Part shown: in pieces, positions 9,186 to 19,233 of the stretch | Numbering within the stretch: position 1 is the stretch's first letter | Layout of the letters: each line of letters opens with the position of its first letter | DNA from: Bacillus sp. 522_BSPC | Lineage (GTDB): Bacteria; Bacillota; Bacilli; Bacillales; Cytobacillaceae | Reading direction: 5' to 3' | Assembly: GCF_001076885.1 (NCBI RefSeq) | Contig: NZ_JVDT01000266.1 | Span: forward strand, 1 to 64,000 | DNA length: 64,000 bases | Notes under the pieces: model-generated | The model's database searches: none | What the model saw: the letters and a program-made list of their open reading frames with translations, nothing else | What the model was told of the DNA's origin: nothing | Translations under genes and position numbers: made by a program

Positions 9186-10114
9186 GAGAATTCAACCTCC
9201 TTTGTAATTTCCATAAATACATCCTCTAAATTACTTTCCATTTCGGCGAAGCTAATGATCGGAATCTCCATATTAACTGCTGTTTTTAAAAGGCTCAACT
9301 GTTCCTCATCTCCGCCTTTAAACTGGAATTGAATCGTTTTAGCATTCTCCAAGACTTCCAATTTTGTAATTCGTGGGTTTTCTTCTAAAAATGCAATCGT
9401 TTTTGGCATATCCAGTGTTTTTACACTAATCATTTTTTCACTTTGCAATTGCTGCTGAATTGCTGATACCGTCCCTTGTGCGACTAGTTTCCCTTGATCC
9501 AAAATTCCAATAACATCACACATTTCTGCTAGCTCTGGCAAGATATGTGAAGAAATAAGAATGGTTTTCCCCATATTTTTTAGTTCTTTTAAAATCTCCC
9601 GCATTTCAATTCTGGCTCGAGGGTCCAAGCCAGAAGCAGGTTCATCTAGAATTAGAACAGCCGGATCATGAATTAAGCTTCTAGCAAGACAAAGTCTTTG
9701 TTTCATTCCTCTCGACAAAAGATCCACATAATCCTTTCGCTTATGAGAAAGATTTACTAACTCTAATAATTGTGGGATTAATTTTTCTCTTTTTGCTGCC
9801 GGAATCCCATAGCTAGCGCCATAGAAATCTAAATATTCTTCTGCTTTTAGCTGATCATAAACACCAAAGAAATCAGGCATATACCCTAATTGTTTTCTTA
9901 CCTCTTTCGGCTGCTTAATGATATCCGCTCCATTAATAGTTGCCGTGCCAGAGGTAGGTGCTAATAAAGTAGCAAGAATGGAAAATGTCGTCGATTTACC
10001 TGCCCCATTTTGACCAACAAACCCAAACACACATCCTTCTTCAATCTGAAGTTCTAGCGGTTCAAGCGCTGTAAACTTTCCATACTTCTTGGAAAGACCT
10101 TTAATTTCTATCAT
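9182..10114 (-). CDS. ABC transporter ATP-binding protein
   Basis: 310 residues. Walker A is GQNGAGKST (about 35-43), the signature is LLSRGMKQRL, Walker B is AVLILDEPASGLDP, followed by the switch histidine in ISSH. The C-terminal 80 residues form the extra domain common in ABC-2 exporter ATPases (CcmA/NatA/GldA type). It overlaps both neighbours by 4 nt, so it is co-translated with the 782-residue membrane protein and the permease. The substrate cannot be read from sequence. Confidence 0.92.
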   Translation of the reverse strand: MIEIKGLSKKYGKFTALEPLELQIEEGCVFGFVGQNGAGKSTTFSILATLLAPTSGTATINGADIIKQPKEVRKQLGYMPDFFGVYDQLKAEEYLDFYGASYGIPAAKREKLIPQLLELVNLSHKRKDYVDLLSRGMKQRLCLARSLIHDPAVLILDEPASGLDPRARIEMREILKELKNMGKTILISSHILPELAEMCDVIGILDQGKLVAQGTVSAIQQQLQSEKMISVKTLDMPKTIAFLEENPRITKLEVLENAKTIQFQFKGGDEEQLSLLKTAVNMEIPIISFAEMESNLEDVFMEITKEVEFS

Positions 10115-12459
10115 TCTTTTATCTCTCCTTTAATCTTAACAGACGGCAGCTGAATATATGGATCTCCATTCGTTGCTTTTACTACCTTCATATTGATTAT
10201 TTTATTTTCATCTAGATAAGCAGAAACTTTATCTTCATCTACTTTAAAAAGGCTAGTTATTTTTTCATAAGAATCTGTTTCTTTATTATAAATATTGTAT
10301 GTGACACCTGGATTACCATTTGGCTGAACAGTTAATGAATCAAACGATAGCGATTTTATATCATACGATTTAGGAATTTGAAGTGTATATAAATACTCGC
10401 CATCCTCTAATGAAATATCATTATTTTGGTAGTTCTCACTATAAATGGCTCCTTCGATAACGGTTAATTTTTGTTCCATATTTCCTTCATTTATCGTAAA
10501 TGCTCCTGGAAAATGATTGGTTAAAATAATCGGCTCCATGATTAAATTAGTGCTATTTTTCGTTTCCTTTTCGCTAGCAATCCCAACATTCACGATATCT
10601 TCATTCGTAATCGCAACTAACATCGAATCTCCAGTAGATATGTTATTAAAGTAGTAATCCGTACTTAATACCATGCTTTCCGCCACTAATTCTCTAAACT
10701 CCTTTAAATCATGGCCATTATAATCGTAAATATAATAACCATAGCCATTTCCACTTGGTCTAGAAAAGTATTTATTGCTATGTGTGACTTGAACATTTTT
10801 TGTTTCACCAGATTTAATAGAACCTAGCTCGATTTTTTCATTACCTGACCAGATAAAGACTTTTGAAAAATCAAATGGATACAGATTCGTTATCGTTCCT
10901 GAAATATCTTTTTCTGTTACAGCAAAATCATGGCTAAATCCACCTTCCATTGGCATAGAGGTTTTTCCATACATGGTACGGCTAGACCAATATTCTACTT
11001 CTGGAAAAATGATTTCACTACTTTTCACTTTTTCATTTTTAATAGCCTTAACTTGCAGCTCTCCATATCCTAAATAAGGAAAAGGAGTATATGTATCTTG
11101 ATCAAAGGTTAAAGCAAAATCACCGGATTTATTCGATAAAAGGGTTGTTGCTTGGTAGCCAGATAAATAATTATTGCTATATTGGTAGATACCCATTTCA
11201 TTCAACTGCGGATTTTTTATTTTATCTTTTGCCCCAGTAATAAACATTCCTAATGATAAAAGAATCGAAAGACACGGAATAATCCACCAAGCATGCTCTC
11301 TTTTATCGTATTTTCTTAGTATAAAATACAATATTGGCACAATAACTAATAAATAACCTGCCAGTATTATTAATAAAAGACCAGTTGTAATCGTAGAGCT
11401 TTTAAAATACTCATTTGATTCGACAAATTGATAGTACAGATTACTTAAAGGATTCCCACTATATTGGTAATTTGCCGTTATCCGTGTATTCTCTGTTTGC
11501 AATAGATTTTCCATCCAACTATTAAAGTCTTGCCAATTCAGTAAGGTAGAATCACTAAGTGAAAAAGAGGTTTGAATAATTTTCCCTTCCCCAAGATTTT
11601 TTTTCGCAACCAGTGGATGCTCATTATGTATCGTTATGGCGTCAGAACTGTCTGTTAGAGAAGACCGAAAAGCAGTTATCTTTTCCTGTTCTTTCGTTTT
11701 TGTATCAATTCCAGACAATGGAATCTCTTCTTCATTTCCAAAAGCCAATGGCATTAGTGATTCTAAATTGCCATATGCTTGCTTTCCATTTGTCGTTGCA
11801 CCGGTAATTAAGATTCCTCCTTTTTCTATCCATTTCTTAATCGCCAGTTGCTGTTCTTCTGATAATTCTGTTAATGAGAATTGATCGACCATTAAATAGC
11901 TTAGCGTTTCAAGGCCTAATGCTTGATCTGGTATATCTTCTTTAAGTAGCTCTGTCGTAAAAATGGAACTGCTTGAAAGCTTTCGCAAATTTTTAAATTT
12001 GTCATACTGATCGGTAAGAATGCCTAAAGTCTGATCTGAAATTAAGGTAAGCCTTAGTTCTTTAACACCAGTAAAACTTACTTCCTCGTCTTTTTGCCAG
12101 CTATCTCGATATAATTTCATTTTATTACTAGTATAGTTAGAATCCGAAGAAATCCCTGGTATTGTTACGGTATACGTTTTCTTGCTGTTTGCTGGTATGT
12201 CGACAGGTACTAATGTTTGTCCACCGATATCATAACTAGGAGAATAAGGAATAAGTAAGTCACCTTTGAAATCCTTCTCTTTATTCTCAATCGTGACCTT
12301 TAGCATAAATCCTTTGCCATCCATTACTTTGCCATCCAAGCCAGCTTCTGTTGTAATTTTTATGCCGGATGTACTTGCTGCATTTGCTTCTTTCACAATA
12401 AAAGTGGTGGCCAAAAATAAAATAAAGCAGATGATTAAAACTTTTTTGACTTTTCGCAA
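10111..12459 (-). CDS. Large exported/membrane protein, first gene of the MoxR-VWA operon
   Basis: 782 residues, family not recognised. The start is a TTG at 12459 with GGGGG 8 nt upstream. A signal-type segment (residues 8-27, ending in ANAA) is followed by a beta-rich ectodomain of about 330 residues. Two membrane helices (about 355-380 and 388-408) follow, and then another large polar domain of about 370 residues. The layout of signal, ectodomain, two helices and second domain, with translational coupling to an ABC ATPase and ABC-2 permease, suggests an accessory subunit of that transporter, loosely like GldG-type partners. That parallel is a guess. Confidence 0.8.
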   Translation of the reverse strand: MRKVKKVLIICFILFLATTFIVKEANAASTSGIKITTEAGLDGKVMDGKGFMLKVTIENKEKDFKGDLLIPYSPSYDIGGQTLVPVDIPANSKKTYTVTIPGISSDSNYTSNKMKLYRDSWQKDEEVSFTGVKELRLTLISDQTLGILTDQYDKFKNLRKLSSSSIFTTELLKEDIPDQALGLETLSYLMVDQFSLTELSEEQQLAIKKWIEKGGILITGATTNGKQAYGNLESLMPLAFGNEEEIPLSGIDTKTKEQEKITAFRSSLTDSSDAITIHNEHPLVAKKNLGEGKIIQTSFSLSDSTLLNWQDFNSWMENLLQTENTRITANYQYSGNPLSNLYYQFVESNEYFKSSTITTGLLLIILAGYLLVIVPILYFILRKYDKREHAWWIIPCLSILLSLGMFITGAKDKIKNPQLNEMGIYQYSNNYLSGYQATTLLSNKSGDFALTFDQDTYTPFPYLGYGELQVKAIKNEKVKSSEIIFPEVEYWSSRTMYGKTSMPMEGGFSHDFAVTEKDISGTITNLYPFDFSKVFIWSGNEKIELGSIKSGETKNVQVTHSNKYFSRPSGNGYGYYIYDYNGHDLKEFRELVAESMVLSTDYYFNNISTGDSMLVAITNEDIVNVGIASEKETKNSTNLIMEPIILTNHFPGAFTINEGNMEQKLTVIEGAIYSENYQNNDISLEDGEYLYTLQIPKSYDIKSLSFDSLTVQPNGNPGVTYNIYNKETDSYEKITSLFKVDEDKVSAYLDENKIINMKVVKATNGDPYIQLPSVKIKGEIKE

Positions 12460-12568
12460 ACTGTGTTTCCCCCATTTTTTATTTTTTCATTCTATTTAAT
12501 AGACGATTGGTAATAGTTTTCACCCTACACCAAATTAGAAAAAATTTCATAATGTAATTTTACAATAT

Positions 12569-12598
12569 ACTATACTTTTTATACATATTTTTTGTAAA
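12569..12598 (-). promoter_or_regulatory. Likely sigma-A promoter of the MoxR-VWA operon
   Basis: On the minus strand TTTACA (12593-12598) and TATAGT (12569-12574) are separated by 18 nt. Each differs from consensus by one base. The predicted start leaves a leader of about 100 nt before the TTG start codon. Confidence 0.5.
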
Positions 12599-12681
12599 AT
12601 TTTTCTTCTTTCGTTATTAGACGAAGGAAATGGTCGAAAGGTTTTATATGCCAGAAACTATTTTTTAGTATTTTCGAATCA

Positions 12682-12715
12682 AAAACTCCTGTTTGTGAAA
12701 GTTAACAGGAGTTTT
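12682..12715 (-). terminator. Terminator downstream of the small membrane protein gene
   Basis: A perfect 12-bp stem (12682-12693 with 12704-12715), with arms AAAACTCCTGTT and AACAGGAGTTTT. On the minus strand it is followed by a run of five T. It separates the small membrane gene from the operon to its left. The rest of 12460-12857 shows only the promoter above and AT-rich DNA. Confidence 0.7.
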
Positions 12716-12857
12716 AGTATATATCCGTTATTGATTTGGTTACTTTTCGGACGAATTGATAGCAAAAGCATCCTGTATAATCAAACAAAAATCTAATTTA
12801 TATGTCATCTAGCCATTATATCAGCCAATCTTGCTCTTTTTTCAGCCAAACCAAAAA

Positions 12858-13124
12858 CTAATGAATATGAAATAAAATTAGAATACTTGCTGGAATCGCA
12901 ATTAAAAGCGCGCCGATTATTTTCATGCGCATGCCTGATAAACTATTTAGAAATAGATTTTCTTCTTCTAAAGTAAGCAGATTTCCCCAGTCTGCTTCCT
13001 CCATTTTTTTAGCTGGTAAGGAGTCTCCAAGTTGAACATAGGCATGATGTTCTACAAGATGTCCTTTTATCATTAAGGCAATTCCTCCAATAAGAACAAG
13101 TAAAACAACGCATTGAATAATCAT
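12858..13124 (-). CDS. Small two-helix membrane protein
   Basis: 88 residues, unrecognised. I choose the ATG at 13124 because GGAGGG lies 7 nt upstream; the longer reading frame from 13214 adds a poor N-terminus without a site. Hydrophobic helices cover about residues 3-19 and 67-86, with an acidic loop between. It lies between ftsY and the MoxR-VWA operon, where Bacillus relatives usually have ylxM-ffh. It has its own downstream terminator. No function is proposed. Confidence 0.6.
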   Translation of the reverse strand: MIIQCVVLLVLIGGIALMIKGHLVEHHAYVQLGDSLPAKKMEEADWGNLLTLEEENLFLNSLSGMRMKIIGALLIAIPASILILFHIH

Positions 13125-13241
13125 ACGTTTTCCCTCCGAAAAATAAAGTAATATGCTACTTTTTATTATTCTACTTATTCTTATTTTTATTACGCCTTTG
13201 CAAATATTTAACAATCAAAAAAACAGCCAATAAATAAATGC

Positions 13242-13259
13242 CGCAAAGTTTCCTTTGCG
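13242..13259 (-). terminator. Hairpin after ftsY
   Basis: On the minus strand a 7-bp stem CGCAAAG/CTTTGCG closes a GAAA tetraloop and is followed by T-rich sequence with interruptions. It begins about 20 nt after the ftsY stop. It is likely a terminator, but the T tract is imperfect. Confidence 0.5.
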
Positions 13260-13280
13260 ACATCTATGTAAATTCACTTT

Positions 13281-14270
13281 TTACTCTTCACTTTCTTCTA
13301 CTAATGTTGAAAACAAGCCATATACATATCTTTCTGGATCAAAGCTTTGGAGATCATCCATTTTTTCTCCTAAACCAACAAATTTTACTGGAATATGCAA
13401 CTCGTTGCGAATTGCAAGCACGATACCACCTTTAGCTGTGCCATCCAATTTAGTTAAGACAATCCCACTTACATTTGTTGTTTCTTTAAACGTTTTCGCC
13501 TGTACTAATGCATTTTGTCCAGTTGTCGCATCTAGCACGAGTAGAACTTCATGGGGAGCACCTGGAACCTCTCTCTCAATAACTCGTTTTACTTTCTCTA
13601 GCTCTTTCATTAGATTCACTTTGTTTTGCAGTCTTCCAGCTGTATCACAAAGAAGAATATCTGCTTGACGAGATTTTGCAGCCTGTACTGCATCGAACAT
13701 AACTGCTGCTGGATCAGAGCCTTCAGTATGCTTAATGACGTCCACTCCGACACGATCTCCCCACACCTCTAATTGTTCAATAGCTCCAGCGCGGAAAGTA
13801 TCTCCTGCAGCAAGTAAAACCTTTTTGCCTTCTTCTTTAAACTTATGGGCAAGCTTACCGATTGTCGTTGTTTTTCCTACTCCATTGACACCTACAAAAA
13901 GAATCACCGTTAAGCCGTCTGCTTGCATATTAATTGTAGAAGATTCTTCTTCTCCGTTCTGATAAATAGCAACGAGCTTTTCTGAAATAACATCCTGGAC
14001 TTCTTTTGGATCTTGGATGTTTTTTCGCTTGACTTCATTTTTTAATTCATCAATTAGCTCCAAAACTGTTTCAAAGCCAACATCTGCGCCAATTAATATT
14101 TCTTCCAGCTCTTCAAAGAAATCTTCGTCTACTTTACGATAACGAGAAACGAGATCATTGACTTTTTCGGAAAAATTATTTCTTGTTTTCGATAATCCTT
14201 CTTTAAACTTCTCGGTTACTGTACTCGTCTGCTGAGACATTTTTTCTTTTAACTTTTTAAAAAAACTCAA
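13281..14270 (-). CDS. ftsY: Signal recognition particle receptor FtsY
   Basis: 329 residues, the short Gram-positive form without a long acidic A domain. It docks ribosome-SRP complexes at the membrane and hydrolyses GTP together with Ffh. The N-domain helices (1-110) are followed by the G domain: P-loop GVNGVGKTT (127-135), DTFRAGA, DTAGR (209-213), TKLDGTAKGG (273-282). All GTPase motifs are intact. It follows smc after 191 nt, as in Bacillus. The usual downstream neighbours (ylxM, ffh) are not here. Confidence 0.97.
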   Translation of the reverse strand: MSFFKKLKEKMSQQTSTVTEKFKEGLSKTRNNFSEKVNDLVSRYRKVDEDFFEELEEILIGADVGFETVLELIDELKNEVKRKNIQDPKEVQDVISEKLVAIYQNGEEESSTINMQADGLTVILFVGVNGVGKTTTIGKLAHKFKEEGKKVLLAAGDTFRAGAIEQLEVWGDRVGVDVIKHTEGSDPAAVMFDAVQAAKSRQADILLCDTAGRLQNKVNLMKELEKVKRVIEREVPGAPHEVLLVLDATTGQNALVQAKTFKETTNVSGIVLTKLDGTAKGGIVLAIRNELHIPVKFVGLGEKMDDLQSFDPERYVYGLFSTLVEESEE

Positions 14271-14461
14271 TTATTATCCCTTCTTTCATTTAGGTTTTTT
14301 TTCATAAAGTTTATTGATATGCCCCGTGGTTATGTAAGTTTTCTTTCTATTAACGATTTAGGATTAAATTTCACAAGGCCAATTACTAAGCTATTCTGTA
14401 GGAGGAAATGGCCTTGGAAACTAAAAATTATTAACTAGAAGTATTAGTGTCTGCAAAAGGA

Positions 14462-17400
14462 TTATGCATTAGCTACTAACTCATTCGTTTCACTTAAGCG
14501 TACCGAAACTAGCTTTGATACGCCAGATTCTTGCATCGTTACCCCATAAAGAACATCGGCTTCTTCCATTGTTCCTTTGCGATGGGTAATGACAATAAAT
14601 TGGGTTTCATGGCTATATCGTTTTAAATACGAACTAAATCGAAATACATTTGCTTCATCCAATGCTGCTTCGACCTCATCCAAGATACAAAAAGGAACAG
14701 GTCTCACTTTCAGAATCGAGAATAATAAAGCAATAGCAGTTAGCGCTCTTTCTCCACCAGATAACAGACTTAAGTTCTGTAGCTTTTTCCCTGGTGGCTG
14801 GGCAACTATCTCTACTCCTGTGTTTAAGAGATCTTCTGGATTTGTTAAAACTAAATCTGCACTTCCTCCACCAAATAAGCTTTGAAAGACAGTTTCAAAA
14901 TGCTCTTTTATGCCTTCAAATGTTTGTTCAAAGCGATTTTTCATTTCTTCATCCATTTCATCAATTACTTGATAAAGAGTATCTTTCGCTTCTTCTAAAT
15001 CTGTTTTCTGCTCCAGAAGAAACTCATATCTTTCCGAAATTCGTTCATATTCCTCGATAGCACCAAGATTGACAGTGCCGAGCTCTTCCATCGCTAATTT
15101 AATAAGCTTCACCTTTTTACGCGCTTCCTCTACTTCTAACGTTAAAGGATAATCTAACTTTGCTCCTTCATACGTTAATAAGTATTCCTCACGTAAATTA
15201 GTTAATCGTGTATCTAGTTCTACATCTACACGGTTCAATTTTACTTCTTCATCTTTTAAAGCCTGGACGATACCTCTGTGAAGTCTGCGCTGCTCCTTCG
15301 TTTCAAGCTCCAGCTCTTCTAATCGCATTTGCTTTTGCAATCTTTCCTCTCTACGCAAAGAGATTAGCTGGATAGTTTCTTGCTTTTCATGCAGCTTTTG
15401 CTCTGCTGCTTCTTCTAGCGTCGCTTCTCCAGAATGCGAATTGCTCATTTCAGAAGAAAGCAAGCGAAGATCTTCACTGACAAGCTTCCATTTTTCTTCC
15501 GTTGCTTGATGTTCTTGCAAAATGGTCGCAAGCTTCTCTTTCTCATGTCTAAGCTTTTCTTTTTTTGCCGCAGACTGGATCCTTAGGTCGCTAATTGCAT
15601 TTACTACCGATTCTTTGGAAACAGATTGTTTATTCTTTTGCTCTGTTAATAAGGCAATCTCTTTATCCAATTCAGTAAGTTTTTTATTCTGTTCTTCAAG
15701 CTCTTTTTGTAAATCCGTTCTTCTTTTTAGAAGAAGCTCTTGCTCTTGATTAGAATCTGCCTTATTCCGATCATATAGCGACAATTTATCATTCATGGCT
15801 CTTTCTTCAAATTCAACTTCTTTTAAATCATCTTTCCATGTTTGAATTTGGAAACGAAGATCCTCGACTTTTAATCGAGCTTCTTCCATGGTTGATTCTT
15901 CTGTTTGCAATGCCGCTTTTCCCTTTTTCAGCTGTTCCTCAAGCTTAAGAGATGTTTTGTCCATTTCAAAAATCTTTTTCTTCAGCTCTTCCAATTCACC
16001 TTTTCTGGTGATGATAGATGCTTGCTTTTGCTTGATTGCTCCCCCTGTCATGGAACCACCAGGATTAACAATTTCTCCGTCTAATGTAACAAAGCGGGAA
16101 CGATACTGAAGGATTTTCGCCATTTCATTGGCACCCTTTAAGTCCTTGGTTATAACGACATTTCCAAGTAAACTGCGCATAATTTCGCGATATTGACTAT
16201 CATAGTTAATCAAATCTGCCGCAATGCCAATAAACGCAGGATGACCTTGAATTAGCCTTAGTTGCGAATCGGAAAGGGATTTTCCTTTAATAACATTCAT
16301 TGGTAAAAAAGTAGCTCGTCCATAACCGTTTTTCTTCAAATACGCAATTGCCTCGCGACCATTTTGTTCTGTTTCCACAACAATATGCTGCATCGAACCA
16401 CCTAAAGCAATTTCCAAGCTCACACTATATTCCTTTGGCACTTGCATTAATTCTGCAACTGCTCCTCTAATGCCGTGCAAAGACTTGCCTCTTGCTTTAA
16501 GAACTTCCTTAACTCCTTGGAAAAATCCAGAATAATCGTCTTCCAATTCCTCCAACATTTCTTTTCTCGATTTTGCCTGCTGGGCAAACTGGTAGGATTG
16601 ATAAAGAGACTTTTCCACTTGTTGAACTTTTGCCTCTATTCCCGCAAAATGACTTTGTTTTTCTTTCCAAGCTGTCGACCATCTCTCTAGTTCGTCAGAA
16701 AGCTCCTTAAGCTTTGCTGAAATACTTGTCTTTTTTTCCTGAATACGGACACGCTCATTTGTATAATTAACATTTTCCTCATCAAGCTGAGATGTTCTCT
16801 TTTCCTGATTCTCTAATTGCTGGTTAACCGAATTTAGTTCATTTTTAGATGCTGCTTGATTGCTTACTATGTCTATATAGTCACTTTTTAACATTTCAAT
16901 TTTCTCTTCTAAATTCTCGTTAAAAAGGGCCAGATTTTTCTCGTTAACCTTTAATGTGTCTTCAATTTCCTTTGATTCTGCTTGTAATTCATAAACAAGC
17001 TTTTGTTGAGTTTCTTTTTGCGAAACGAGTGCTGCTACTCTTTCCTGTAACTCCACTTTACTTTTTTCAAGCTGATCGCGATTTTGTGTAGCATTCTTTT
17101 TTCTTTCTTTTAATACTTCTTTTCTACCTTCAAGCTTCTCTAGTTCCTCACTGACTAAAAGAAGTACTTGCTGTAGATCATCAATCGATTCATCAAGAGC
17201 TGCTACCTCGTTTTTCCCTTCCTCCATTTTTGCTTCTTTACTTTGGAGCAAAGAGGATAACTTTAACTCTTCTTGTTTATAGGCCTCTAGCTGCTTGGAG
17301 ATTGCTTCAAATCGCTCATGTGCCTCTTCAATATCATGAACCATTAAGGCTACCTCAATTGATTCAAGATTTTCTCGATGATGCAAATATTCTTTTGCCA

Positions 17401-18031
17401 TGGAGCTTTGAATTTTTAATGGCTCCACCTGACTCTCTAATTCGTGTAATATATCATTTACACGATTAAGGTTATCTTGTGTTTCAACAAGCTTCCCTTC
17501 TGCTTTTTTCTTACGTGTTTTGTATTTTAATACACCTGCGGCTTCTTCAAATATAGACCTGCGATCCTCTGCCTTACTATTTAAAATTTCCTCGACTTTC
17601 CCTTGACTAATGATAGAAAAAGCCTCTCTTCCCAGTCCAGAATCCATAAATAAATCAACAATATCTTTTAAGCGACATGATTGTTTATTAATTAAAAAGT
17701 CACTTTCTCCTGAACGATAAACACGTCTTGTTACACTTACTTCATGATAATCCAATGGAAGAAAATGATCCTCATTCTCTAACGTTAATGTTACTTCCGC
17801 AAAGTTAACTGCTTTTCGTGAGTCACTCCCTGAAAAAATAACATCCTCCATCTTACTTCCACGCAAGGATTTAGCTGACTGCTCGCCAAGAACCCAGCGA
17901 ATTGCATCGGTAATATTACTTTTCCCACTTCCGTTGGGGCCAACCACTGCCGTTACACCAGGCACAAAATCGACTGAAATTCGATCTGCAAATGACTTAA
18001 ATCCGATAATATCCAACCGTTTTAAGAACAT
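14462..18031 (-). CDS. smc: Chromosome partition protein Smc
   Basis: 1189 residues, matching the 1186 of B. subtilis. The N-terminal head has Walker A GPNGSGKSN (32-40) and the QSAKSLRG segment. Two long coiled-coil arms (about 170-500 and 670-1020) flank a hinge (about 500-670) containing GAVAELMQVP and the GG-rich GGSMTGGA stretch. The C-terminal head has the LSGGERALTA signature and Walker B ILDEVEAALDEAN. It forms the condensin ATPase with ScpA and ScpB, encoded elsewhere. It follows rnc by 66 nt, the standard rnc-smc-ftsY order. Confidence 0.98.
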   Translation of the reverse strand: MFLKRLDIIGFKSFADRISVDFVPGVTAVVGPNGSGKSNITDAIRWVLGEQSAKSLRGSKMEDVIFSGSDSRKAVNFAEVTLTLENEDHFLPLDYHEVSVTRRVYRSGESDFLINKQSCRLKDIVDLFMDSGLGREAFSIISQGKVEEILNSKAEDRRSIFEEAAGVLKYKTRKKKAEGKLVETQDNLNRVNDILHELESQVEPLKIQSSMAKEYLHHRENLESIEVALMVHDIEEAHERFEAISKQLEAYKQEELKLSSLLQSKEAKMEEGKNEVAALDESIDDLQQVLLLVSEELEKLEGRKEVLKERKKNATQNRDQLEKSKVELQERVAALVSQKETQQKLVYELQAESKEIEDTLKVNEKNLALFNENLEEKIEMLKSDYIDIVSNQAASKNELNSVNQQLENQEKRTSQLDEENVNYTNERVRIQEKKTSISAKLKELSDELERWSTAWKEKQSHFAGIEAKVQQVEKSLYQSYQFAQQAKSRKEMLEELEDDYSGFFQGVKEVLKARGKSLHGIRGAVAELMQVPKEYSVSLEIALGGSMQHIVVETEQNGREAIAYLKKNGYGRATFLPMNVIKGKSLSDSQLRLIQGHPAFIGIAADLINYDSQYREIMRSLLGNVVITKDLKGANEMAKILQYRSRFVTLDGEIVNPGGSMTGGAIKQKQASIITRKGELEELKKKIFEMDKTSLKLEEQLKKGKAALQTEESTMEEARLKVEDLRFQIQTWKDDLKEVEFEERAMNDKLSLYDRNKADSNQEQELLLKRRTDLQKELEEQNKKLTELDKEIALLTEQKNKQSVSKESVVNAISDLRIQSAAKKEKLRHEKEKLATILQEHQATEEKWKLVSEDLRLLSSEMSNSHSGEATLEEAAEQKLHEKQETIQLISLRREERLQKQMRLEELELETKEQRRLHRGIVQALKDEEVKLNRVDVELDTRLTNLREEYLLTYEGAKLDYPLTLEVEEARKKVKLIKLAMEELGTVNLGAIEEYERISERYEFLLEQKTDLEEAKDTLYQVIDEMDEEMKNRFEQTFEGIKEHFETVFQSLFGGGSADLVLTNPEDLLNTGVEIVAQPPGKKLQNLSLLSGGERALTAIALLFSILKVRPVPFCILDEVEAALDEANVFRFSSYLKRYSHETQFIVITHRKGTMEEADVLYGVTMQESGVSKLVSVRLSETNELVANA

Positions 18032-18097
18032 ACCCTCACCCCGATTCCTTCTTGTTTCTCTAGTTGCATTAATCGTCTATGCGTAATATCAAACACT

Positions 18098-18838
18098 TTA
18101 TTTTTCACTTTCCGCCTTTAACATCAATAATGATTTTTGCGCTGCCTGCTGCTCCGCTTCTTTCTTCGAGCGTCCCATACCAGTACCAAGCTCACGATTA
18201 TTTAAAAACACTTGGGAAATAAACTCCCTATTATGAGCTGGTCCCTTTTCAAGAAGTATCTTATACTCGATTGTACCAACAGCATCTCTTTGAACATATT
18301 CTTGCAGTTGACTTTTAAAATCCATCACATGAGAAAAAGCACCGTTATTAATTTTCGGAAAAATTACTTCTTCTAAAAATACTACCACTGAATCTAATCC
18401 TTGATCTAAATAAAGAGCACCAACAAACGCTTCAAATACATCAGCAAGTAACGCTGGTCTCGTTCTTCCCCCAGTCATTTCCTCGCCCTTACCTAATAGC
18501 ACATAGTTGCCAAAGGAAAGTTCATTAGCAAATGAAACTAGCGATGGTTCACAAACAATTGCTGCACGCAATTTGGTTAGTTCCCCTTCACTCATCATTG
18601 GGAATTTCTTAAAGAGAAATTTAGAAACCGTCAATTCTAACACGGCATCACCAAGAAATTCTAATCTTTCATTGTCTTCATGTGGTTTTCTTCGATGCTC
18701 ATTCACATATGATGAATGGGTAAAAGCCTGCTTCAATAGTTTTTCGTCAGTAAAATGAATCCCTATTTTATCTTGTAGTTCCTTCATTTTTTTTTCATTT
18801 GGTCGAACGGTTCTTTTGTCTTTTCGATTGCCTCGCAT
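18098..18838 (-). CDS. rnc: Ribonuclease III
   Basis: 246 residues. The endonuclease domain carries the signature [14 protein letters not shown] (57-70) with the catalytic Glu and Asp residues, and the [13 protein letters not shown] segment. A C-terminal double-stranded RNA binding domain (about 170-242) ends with [12 protein letters not shown]. It processes rRNA precursors and other duplex RNA. The start is the ATG at 18838. A shorter ATG inside (MKELQDK) is possible but unneeded. Confidence 0.97.
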   Translation of the reverse strand: MRGNRKDKRTVRPNEKKMKELQDKIGIHFTDEKLLKQAFTHSSYVNEHRRKPHEDNERLEFLGDAVLELTVSKFLFKKFPMMSEGELTKLRAAIVCEPSLVSFANELSFGNYVLLGKGEEMTGGRTRPALLADVFEAFVGALYLDQGLDSVVVFLEEVIFPKINNGAFSHVMDFKSQLQEYVQRDAVGTIEYKILLEKGPAHNREFISQVFLNNRELGTGMGRSKKEAEQQAAQKSLLMLKAESEK

Positions 18839-19197
18839 TTTGCCTCCACCTTAGCACTAAGTTTACAATTCATTTCAAGTTTAAGTAAAAAAGATAAAAA
18901 ACGCAAAGAAACTTGGAAAGTTTTTTCTCTCCAAGCCTTTTCTATGACAGAAATCGGGCTACCACTAGGGAAATAACCCCGCTTCACATAAGAAAAACTA
19001 TTTTATCCATTTTATCCGCTTATTAAAATACGTTTGAACAGCTAAAAACTAGTCCGTTCCATTTAACTTGAACATACCTTTATATTATAGGCATTTAGTT
19101 ATTAGTATACATCAAACAAACGGAGATTGTCATCTATTCTTAGGGGTAAAAAAACCTACAATAGTTGTTTTTTGCTGATAATCTACTATACAAAATT
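18839..19197. other. Intergenic region between rnc and acpP
   Basis: About 360 nt of AT-rich DNA. I see a hairpin with CTTGGA/TCCAAG arms near 18910-18935, which could be a weak second terminator. The region should hold the rnc promoter. No supported gene: the 67-codon frame over 18784-18987 overlaps rnc and lacks a ribosome site. Confidence 0.4.
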
Positions 19198-19227
19198 AAA
19201 AGCCCCGTGGTTAGCGGAGCTTTTAAA
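19198..19227 (-). terminator. Terminator of the fab-acpP operon
   Basis: On the minus strand AAAAGCTCCG and CGGGGCTTTT form a 10-bp stem (one G-U) around a 7-nt loop, followed by AATTTTG. It starts a few nucleotides after the acpP stop. Confidence 0.75.
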
Positions 19228-19233
19228 CATTGA

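Noticed and set aside
14398-14435. Tiny plus-strand frame after TAGGAGGA
   Set aside because: Only 8 codons, with spacing too short for initiation; the GGCC inverted repeat around it is modest.
18784-18987. 67-codon minus-strand frame over the rnc start
   Set aside because: It overlaps rnc in another frame, with no ribosome site or recognisable sequence.
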